Of a stretch of DNA of 64,000 nucleotides, positions 58,030-64,000 are shown in pieces. Origin of the DNA: Pseudomonas chlororaphis (lineage in GTDB: Bacteria; Pseudomonadota; Gammaproteobacteria; Pseudomonadales; Pseudomonadaceae); NCBI RefSeq assembly GCF_001921865.1, contig NZ_MSCT01000013.1, positions 1-64,000 on the forward strand, written 5' to 3'. The notes below the pieces were generated by a model that saw only the letters and a program-made list of their open reading frames with translations, was not told where the DNA came from and ran no database searches. Both the position numbers and the translations under genes were made by a program. Within the stretch, counting starts at the first letter, position 1; every line of letters begins with the position of its first letter.

Positions 58030-61000
58030 TAGATTCTTTCCATCTTGGGCAACCAGACTCGGATGAGGGAAAACAGCCGGTCGAGGTCGATCGGCTTGGC
58101 CAGGTAATCGTTGGCCCCGGCCTGCAGGCAGCGCTCCTGGTCGTCCTTCATCGCCTTGGCGGTCACCGCGATGATCGGCAGCTTGCGCCAGCGCGGCTGC
58201 TTGCGGATTTCCAGGGTGGCTTCGTAGCCGTCCATCTCCGGCATCATCACGTCCATCAGCACCAGGTCGATGTCCTCGACTTCGTCGAGCTTGGCGATCG
58301 CTTCATGGCCATTGCGGCCGATGACCACGATCGCGCCCTTCTGCTCCAGGGCGCTGGTGAGGGCGAAGATATTGCGCACGTCGTCGTCCACCAGGAGGAT
58401 CTTGCGACCCTCGAAGACCTTGTCGCGACTGCGCGCGGCCTTGAGCATCTTCTGCCGCTCGTGGGACAGCTGGGATTCGACCTTGTGCAGGAACAGCGTC
58501 ACTTCGTCCAGCAGGCGCTCGGGCGAACGCGCGCCCTTGATGATGATCGAGCGCGAATACTTGCGCAGTTCCGCTTCTTCGTCGCGGGTCAGGTTGCGCC
58601 CGGTGTAGACGATCACCGGCGGGAACGAGCAGATGTCCTCGGTGGACATGCGCTTGAGCAGGTCGTTGCCGAGCATGTCCGGCAGCTTGAGGTCGATGAT
58701 CATGCAGTCGTAGAGGTTGTCGCGCAGCAGCTCCAGGGCTTCCTGGGCCAGGCCGACGGCGGTGATCTCGATGTCGTCGTCGCCGATCAGCCTGGCGATG
58801 CTGTCGCGTTGCAGGTCGTCGTCTTCCACCAGCAGCACGCGCTTGACCTTCTGCGTGAACTTGGCTTCGAGGCGGGCGAACACGTCCTTGAGCTCTTCGC
58901 GGGTGGTCGGCTTGACCGCGTAGCCGATGGCGCCCATGTGCAGCGCGGCCTCGACCCGGTCTTCCACCGAAATCACATGCACCGGGATATGCCGGGTGCT
59001 GGCGTGGGCCTTGAGGCGCTGCAACACCGTCAGGCCGGAATGGTCCGGCAGGCGCATGTCCAGCAGGATCGCGTCCGGCACGAACTGCTCGGCCAGGCTG
59101 TAGCCCTCGTCGGCACCATGGGCCACCAGGCACTGGTAGCCCAGTTCGTGGGCCAGGTCGTAGAGGATATGGGCGAAGTTCGGCTCGTCCTCCACCACCA
59201 GGATGCAACGGCTGGCGAACGGCGCCTTGTCGCGGTCGTCGGCGAAACGCGCGATCTCCACCTCGGCGGCCACCACCGGCACCGGCAAGGCCTGGCTCGG
59301 CGCCACGGCCCCCCCTGACGCGACCGGCTTGAGTTCATCCTGCTCGACGATCGTGCGTTCGACGTAATGCTCCGGCAGCACCAGGGTAAAGCGGCTGCCC
59401 TGCCCCGGCTCGCTGGCGACCGTGATCGAACCGCCCAGCAGCGCCGCCAGGTCGCGGGAAATCGACAAGCCCAGGCCCGTGCCGCCGTAACGCCGGTTGG
59501 TGGTGCCGTCGGCCTGGCGGAACGCCTCGAAAATGCTTTCCTGCTGCTCCGGGGCGATACCGATCCCCGAGTCGCCCACGGTAAAGGCAATGCACTCGCC
59601 CGGCTGGCGGGACACGGTCAGGCTGACCTGGCCCTTCTCGGTGAACTTCACGGCGTTGGACAGCAGGTTCTTGAGAATCTGCTCGACGCGCTGGCGGTCG
59701 GTGAACAGTGCCTGCGGCACACCGGGCTGCAATTGGACCTGGAAGGCCAGGCCCTTGTCCGCCGTCAGCGGCTGGAACAGCCCACGCAGGCCTTCCACCA
59801 GCCGGGCAACGCTGGCGTTTTCCGGGCGCACGTCGAGTTTGCCGGCTTCGACCTTGGAAATATCGAGAATGTCGTTGATCAGGTTGAGCAGATCGTTGCC
59901 GGCGGAATAGATCGACTCGGCGAACTGCACCTGTTCGGCACTGAGGTTTTCCTGGGGGTTTTCCGCCAGCAGCTTGGCCAGGATCAGCGAACTGTTCAGC
60001 GGCGTGCGCAGCTCGTGGGACATGTTGGCGAGGAACTCGGACTTGTACTTGCTCGAGCGCTGCAACTCCTCGGCACGCTCTTGCAGCTGCGCCTGGGCCT
60101 GGTTCAACTCGCCGTTCTTGCGGTCCATGGCGTCGCGCTGCTGCGCCAGCGCCTGGGCCTGCTCGGCCAGTTGCTCGTTGGTCTGCTCCAGCTCCACCTG
60201 CTGGGTCTCCAGGTGCGCCTGGGACTCCTTGAGCACCCGCGACTGCTCCTCGAGCTCTTCGTTGGCGGTCTTCAGTTCTTCCTGCTGCACTTGCAGCTCT
60301 TCGTTGAGCTGCTGGGTTTCGGCCAGCACTTCCTGAAGCCGCTGGCGATAGCGCGCGGCCTCGATGGCGGTGCCGATATTGCCGGCGATCAGCTCCAGCA
60401 ATTCGACATCGCGCTCGTCGAGGGCCCGCAGAAAGCCCAGTTCGATCACCCCGTTGACCCGGTCGTCGTCGCTGGTCGGCACCACCAGCACCGAGCGCGG
60501 CAGGCCGTCGCCCAGGCCGGAGCTGACCCTGAAGTAGTCGGCGGGCACTTCGTCCAGGCGGATCAGCCGGTCCTGCTGGGCGGCCTGGCCGACCATGCCT
60601 TCGCCGATGAAAATCGTCTGCTCGCGCGCTTCCTGCTCGCGGGAGAAACCGTAGGCGGCCACGCGCCTGAGGCCGCCATGCTCTTCGCGCACATACAGCG
60701 CCGCCACGACGCTGCCCAGGTAGTGGGCGCAGAACTGCAGGGTATTGCGGCCCAACAGGTTCAGCGTCAGTTGCCCCAGCAGTTGCTCGGCCAGCTCGGT
60801 CTGGCCGCTGCGCAACCAGGCCTGTTGCTCCAGCCGGCGCGCGCCTTTCTGCTCGGCGGCGAGGTTGTTGCTGTAGCTCTTCGACAGGCCGAGCAGGTCG
60901 CGGCGCCCGATATACGCCAGCAGCGCGCTGATCGCCACCACGAACAGCAGGTACAGGACCACGCTCAAGATCGTGGTGTGGGTGACGTTAGCGTTGCGTT

Positions 61001-61523
61001 CGACCCGCAGTTGCTGCTCCAGCGCCACCGCGTCGTCGTATTCCTTGCGGATCTGGTCGGTCAGGCGCTTGCCCCGCCCCGACTGCACCGCAGCCCGGTA
61101 GTCGCCGCTCTGGCGGCGCAGCTCGATCATGCTTTTCGCGTAGAGGTTCCACTCGTCCTGCAAGGCTTCCAGGCGCTTGAAGCGGTCCACCTGCTGCGGG
61201 TTGTCCGCCACCAGGGCGCGCAGCCCGCGCAACTGGATGACGATCTGCGGCTTGGCCACTTCATAAGGGTCGAGGAAACGCTCGTCGCCGGTGATCAGGA
61301 ACCCGCGCATGCCGGTTTCCAGGTCCACCGTCATCTTCGAGGCTTCGTTGATCCCGTTGATTACCCGGTCGCTGTGCTGGACCCACTGGATCACCGACAG
61401 CAGGTAACTGATCAGGGACACGAAGACCACCGCGCTGAGCACGCCCACGCCCAGGGGAAGCGCGATGTTGCGGCTCAAGAGCTTGCGAAAACGCTGTTCA
61501 TCGACCGAAGAGGTGGAGATCAT
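58029..61523 (-). CDS. Large hybrid histidine kinase: CHASE3-GAF-HisKA-HATPase-REC-REC-REC
   Basis: 1164 residues from ATG 61523 (AAGG about 9 nt upstream). It has two membrane helices (about 16-40 and 182-204) flanking a CHASE3-type periplasmic domain (DLETGMRGFLITGDERFLDP). A GAF domain (about 245-395), a long coiled coil (about 395-490), HisKA with H503 (MSHELRTPLN) and HATPase follow. Three receivers carry Asp in LLDMRLPD, IIDLKLPD and LMDVMMPE. First gene of the kinase-cheR-cheB-kinase operon. The input is probably a periplasmic cue plus a cytoplasmic GAF signal. The order matches the chemotaxis-like phosphorelay units found in many pseudomonads, whose output is often stress or biofilm control. 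Confidence 0.92.
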   Translation of the reverse strand: MISTSSVDEQRFRKLLSRNIALPLGVGVLSAVVFVSLISYLLSVIQWVQHSDRVINGINEASKMTVDLETGMRGFLITGDERFLDPYEVAKPQIVIQLRGLRALVADNPQQVDRFKRLEALQDEWNLYAKSMIELRRQSGDYRAAVQSGRGKRLTDQIRKEYDDAVALEQQLRVERNANVTHTTILSVVLYLLFVVAISALLAYIGRRDLLGLSKSYSNNLAAEQKGARRLEQQAWLRSGQTELAEQLLGQLTLNLLGRNTLQFCAHYLGSVVAALYVREEHGGLRRVAAYGFSREQEAREQTIFIGEGMVGQAAQQDRLIRLDEVPADYFRVSSGLGDGLPRSVLVVPTSDDDRVNGVIELGFLRALDERDVELLELIAGNIGTAIEAARYRQRLQEVLAETQQLNEELQVQQEELKTANEELEEQSRVLKESQAHLETQQVELEQTNEQLAEQAQALAQQRDAMDRKNGELNQAQAQLQERAEELQRSSKYKSEFLANMSHELRTPLNSSLILAKLLAENPQENLSAEQVQFAESIYSAGNDLLNLINDILDISKVEAGKLDVRPENASVARLVEGLRGLFQPLTADKGLAFQVQLQPGVPQALFTDRQRVEQILKNLLSNAVKFTEKGQVSLTVSRQPGECIAFTVGDSGIGIAPEQQESIFEAFRQADGTTNRRYGGTGLGLSISRDLAALLGGSITVASEPGQGSRFTLVLPEHYVERTIVEQDELKPVASGGAVAPSQALPVPVVAAEVEIARFADDRDKAPFASRCILVVEDEPNFAHILYDLAHELGYQCLVAHGADEGYSLAEQFVPDAILLDMRLPDHSGLTVLQRLKAHASTRHIPVHVISVEDRVEAALHMGAIGYAVKPTTREELKDVFARLEAKFTQKVKRVLLVEDDDLQRDSIARLIGDDDIEITAVGLAQEALELLRDNLYDCMIIDLKLPDMLGNDLLKRMSTEDICSFPPVIVYTGRNLTRDEEAELRKYSRSIIIKGARSPERLLDEVTLFLHKVESQLSHERQKMLKAARSRDKVFEGRKILLVDDDVRNIFALTSALEQKGAIVVIGRNGHEAIAKLDEVEDIDLVLMDVMMPEMDGYEATLEIRKQPRWRKLPIIAVTAKAMKDDQERCLQAGANDYLAKPIDLDRLFSLIRVWLPKMERI

Positions 61524-61782
61524 CGAAAGGCCTTGGTGAAGGGTCAAAAACCATGGAGTTTGCCGCAAAGACGGGCATCGAATCTATTCTTGCGCAACCG
61601 CCGTCGCAATTTTTCATTTGGCGCTGCCCGCCTTCGAGCAGACAGGCTATTCTGGCACAGCTTGTACAGGATGACTTTTCTGTACAGCTTCGGGAACTTG
61701 TCATCGCCGCTTATTTACTGATGCAAGAGGCAGGTGTTGTTTGCGCTGCCGTCCCCCCCTCCCCCTTTTCGAGAGTTTTGCC

Positions 61783-62142
61783 ATGCCCGCCACCGATTCC
61801 ACCATCCTGGTCGTCGAAGACGACGCCATCGTACGTATGCTGATTGTCGACGTGCTGGAGGAACTGGAATTCAAGGTGCTGGAAGCCGCGGGCGGCGACG
61901 AAGCCCTGGCCCGGCTGCAGGACAGCGGCGTGCGCATCGACCTGTTGATGACCGACGTCGGCCTGCCCGGCATGGACGGCAAGGAACTGGCGAACCGGGC
62001 CCGGGCCTTGCGTCCGGTGCTGCCGATCCTGTTCGCCAGCGGCTACGCGGACAACATCGAAGTGCCGCCCGGCATGTCGGTGATCGGCAAGCCGTTCTCC
62101 ATCGATCAACTGCGCGACAAGGTGCGCTCGATCCTCGGCTGA
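61783..62142 (+). CDS. Single-domain response regulator, divergent from the hybrid kinase
   Basis: 119 residues from ATG 61783 (GAGAG 7 nt upstream). It is a receiver with E12-D13, phosphoacceptor D58 (LMTDVGLPGMDG), LFASGYA and GKPFSIDQL. It is similar to the receiver at 54981, so both ends of the signalling block carry one. The 259-bp gap on its left holds both divergent promoters and nothing else recognised. A likely phosphorelay partner of the large kinase. Confidence 0.9.
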   Translation: MPATDSTILVVEDDAIVRMLIVDVLEELEFKVLEAAGGDEALARLQDSGVRIDLLMTDVGLPGMDGKELANRARALRPVLPILFASGYADNIEVPPGMSVIGKPFSIDQLRDKVRSILG

Positions 62143-62234
62143 CCCGTCTGCCGCTCGAGGCGCCCGTCCCGGCGCCGCGCTGTGGTTTAATGCGCGCCCG
62201 CCGATCCCCCGCACTGTTCAGGAAAGCCCCGCCC

Positions 62235-63527
62235 ATGAGTCCGACCGCCGCCACCAAAGTCCTGGTCATTGGCTACGTCTGGCCGGAACCCCGCTCCTCG
62301 GCGGCCAGCGGGCACCTGATGCAGATCCTCCAGGTCTTCCTCCGCCAGGGCTGGGACGTCACCTTCGCCAGCCCGGCCAACGCCGGCGAGCACAAGGAAG
62401 ACCTCACGGCCCTGGGCATCCGCGAATGCCCGATCGAGCTGAACAACAGCAGCTTCGACCGTTTCGTCGCCGCCCTGGCGCCGGATATCGTGCTGTTCGA
62501 CCAGTTCATGATGGAGGAACAGTTCGGCTGGCGCGTCGAGCAGCAATGCCCCGGCGCCCTGCGGGTGCTGGAGACGTCCGACTTGCAGAGCCTGCGCCAC
62601 GCCCGCCACCAGCGCCTCAAGGAACACCTGAAAGCCCGCGCCGACAGCGACGATTTCAGCGCCCTGTTCGCCCCCGCCGCCGCGCAGGAGTTCGCCGCCA
62701 TGGCCGACACCGACCTGGCCCGGCGCGAGATCGCGGCGCTGTACCGCTGCGACCTGAGCCTGATGATTTCCGAATTCGAGATCGAGCTGCTGGTCAAGCA
62801 GTTCGGCCTGTCGCCGGCCCTGCTGCATGGGTGCCCGCTGATGCCCGAGCAACAACCGGAAGCCTTCGTGCCCTTTGCCGAGCGCGCGCACTTCCTGAGC
62901 ATCGGCAACTTCCGCCACGCGCCGAACTGGGACGCCGTGCTGTGGATGAAGAACAGCGTCTGGCCGCTGATCCGCCAGCAGTTGCCGGGCGTGCAGCTGC
63001 ATATCTATGGCGCCTACACCCCGCCCAAGGCCGCGGCCCTGCACAACCCGGCCCAGGGTTTCCATGTGCTGAACTGGGCCGAGGATGCCCTGCAAGTCAT
63101 GTCAGCGGCGCGCATCTGCCTGGCGCCGCTGCGCTTCGGCGCGGGGATCAAGGGCAAGCTGCTGGACGCCATGCTCTGCGGTACGCCGAGCGTCACCACC
63201 CCGGTCGGCGCCGAAGCCATGCACGGCGAGGAACCCTGGCCGGGGGCGATCGCCGAGTCGGCCAGCGCCCTGGCCGCGGCGGCGGTGCGCCTGTATCAGG
63301 ATCAGGCGCTATGGGAGGCGGCCCAGGAACATGGCCGGCAACTGCTGGTCGCCCGCTACCGGCAGCAGGTCCACGGCCCGGCGCTGATCCAGCGCCTGGA
63401 ACAGTGCCGCGCCAACCTGGCGCAACTGCGCCGCGACAATTTCACCGGCGGCATGCTGCGCCACCATCACCACAAGAGCACCCAGTACATGGCGCAGTGG
63501 ATCGAAGCGAAGAACCGCCCGGCCTGA
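62235..63527 (+). CDS. GT4-family glycosyltransferase
   Basis: 430 residues from ATG 62235. It is a GT-B fold: an N-terminal Rossmann-like half (TKVLVIGYVWPEPRSSAASG) and a C-terminal nucleotide-sugar half (FLSIGNFRHAPNWDAVLWM, HIYGAYTPPKA, LAPLRFGAGIKGKLLDAMLCG, PSVTTPVGAEAM). The last motifs are the donor-binding Gly/Glu region of group 1 transferases. It lies 92 nt after the receiver gene and may be co-expressed with it. Acceptor unknown; a surface glycan or protein is likely. The His-rich LRHHHHKST tail near the end is unusual. Confidence 0.87.
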   Translation: MSPTAATKVLVIGYVWPEPRSSAASGHLMQILQVFLRQGWDVTFASPANAGEHKEDLTALGIRECPIELNNSSFDRFVAALAPDIVLFDQFMMEEQFGWRVEQQCPGALRVLETSDLQSLRHARHQRLKEHLKARADSDDFSALFAPAAAQEFAAMADTDLARREIAALYRCDLSLMISEFEIELLVKQFGLSPALLHGCPLMPEQQPEAFVPFAERAHFLSIGNFRHAPNWDAVLWMKNSVWPLIRQQLPGVQLHIYGAYTPPKAAALHNPAQGFHVLNWAEDALQVMSAARICLAPLRFGAGIKGKLLDAMLCGTPSVTTPVGAEAMHGEEPWPGAIAESASALAAAAVRLYQDQALWEAAQEHGRQLLVARYRQQVHGPALIQRLEQCRANLAQLRRDNFTGGMLRHHHHKSTQYMAQWIEAKNRPA

Positions 63528-63563
63528 GGCGCGCCCACCAAGATCCCCAACGTACCACCGACC

Positions 63564-63667
63564 CTGTGGCCGCTGGCGTAGCCTGCGATCGACCCCGAAG
63601 GGGGCGCCGCTCTTGAGGGCCCTGAAGGTCCTGCGGACCTTGGCGCAGGCTGCGCCAGCGGCTACAG
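63564..63667. repeat. REP-type inverted pair (CTGT(G/A)GCCGCTGGCG family)
   Basis: CTGTGGCCGCTGGCGTAGCC on the left and the near-complement of it ending GCCAGCGGCTACAG on the right, framing a G/C stem. Related to the units at 54755-54950. Lies between the glycosyltransferase and the AraC-type gene. Confidence 0.75.
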
Positions 63668-63743
63668 ATGTCGCGGCTGGCACTGGTGCCGAAGGTTTGA
63701 AGGAGGCATGATCGGGCGCGACAACGATAAAAGTGCCTGCGCC

Positions 63744-64000
63744 ATGAGCCGATCCGCGAAAGTCACCGACCCTTCCTATGAACTGATGGACGACCACAAC
63801 GGCCTGTCGATCATCTATCGCCAGCATGGTTTCCCCTGCCCGCTGGTGCGCTGGCACTTCCACAAGGAATACGAGTTGCACCTGATCGTCGCCAGCTCCG
63901 GAAAGGTGTTCATCGGCGACTACATCGGCAACTTCCACCCCGAATCGCTGTTCCTCACCGGCCCCAACCTGCCCCACAACTGGATCAGCCAGGTGGCCGA
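63744..64000 (+). CDS. AraC-family regulator with cupin sensor domain, 3'-truncated
   Basis: The first 85 codons are present; the frame is still open at the window end. MSRSAKVTD is followed by a cupin-type beta-barrel (WHFHKEYELHLIVASSGKVF, then GDYIGNF and LTGPNLPHNW), typical of the sugar-sensing N-terminus of AraC/XylS regulators. The HTH half lies outside the window, so the class is inferred from the N-terminus alone. Confidence 0.75.
   Translation, partial: MSRSAKVTDPSYELMDDHNGLSIIYRQHGFPCPLVRWHFHKEYELHLIVASSGKVFIGDYIGNFHPESLFLTGPNLPHNWISQVA

Overview
The window is a gene-dense, high-GC stretch of a gammaproteobacterial chromosome. It most likely comes from a fluorescent Pseudomonas. 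The evidence is salicylate genes in the order pchDCBA, a mexEF-oprN efflux operon, TGTAGGAGC- and TGTAGCCGCTG-type REP palindromes typical of the genus, and strong GC bias at third codon positions. No rRNA, tRNA, CRISPR array, insertion sequence or phage gene was seen.

Layout. (1) 1-10182, plus strand: the 3' part of a thiazoline siderophore-like (pyochelin/yersiniabactin-type) operon. It holds a truncated saccharopine-dehydrogenase-like gene, two stand-alone methyltransferases, a P450, a thiazolinyl imide reductase, a VOC protein, and the salicylate activation and supply genes D, C, B and A. Every junction overlaps by 4 or 8 nt. The NRPS genes must lie to the left. (2) 10277-29742, minus strand: an Imm11-like immunity gene, a 4590-residue RTX/subtilase protein, and a dedicated type I secretion system (ABC transporter, HlyD adaptor, TolC-type outer-membrane protein). 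The RTX protein opens with an AHH-type (HNH superfamily) nuclease-like domain, so this looks like a type I-secreted toxin with its immunity gene. (3) 30239-40339: a LysR regulator converging on an eight-gene minus-strand catabolic operon (FMO, Rid protein, DUF1028, M20 hydrolase, aldehyde dehydrogenase, APC permease, class III aminotransferase, orphan polyamine-type binding protein). It probably degrades an N-acylated amine or diamine. (4) 40600-42845: a Tle1-like type VI lipase effector with a DUF2931 lipoprotein immunity gene, of lower GC. (5) 43084-48953: mexE-mexF-oprN. (6) 49131-52415, minus strand: an AaeB/AaeX/AaeA-like efflux system. Then come a bestrophin and a TPR protein on the plus strand. 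(7) 54981-62142: a signalling block with a large hybrid kinase, CheR, CheB, a receiver-kinase and two single-domain receivers. It is followed by a GT4 glycosyltransferase and the start of an AraC regulator.

The strongest candidate for an undescribed system is region 2. A nuclease-like domain at the N-terminus of a T1SS substrate, with a cognate-looking immunity gene at the head of the operon, would be a polymorphic-toxin arrangement carried by type I secretion. It is unusual in also carrying a subtilase domain in which Glu occupies the catalytic Asp position. The siderophore operon is also non-canonical, with free-standing methyltransferases, one of them apparently retaining an adenylation-domain remnant.
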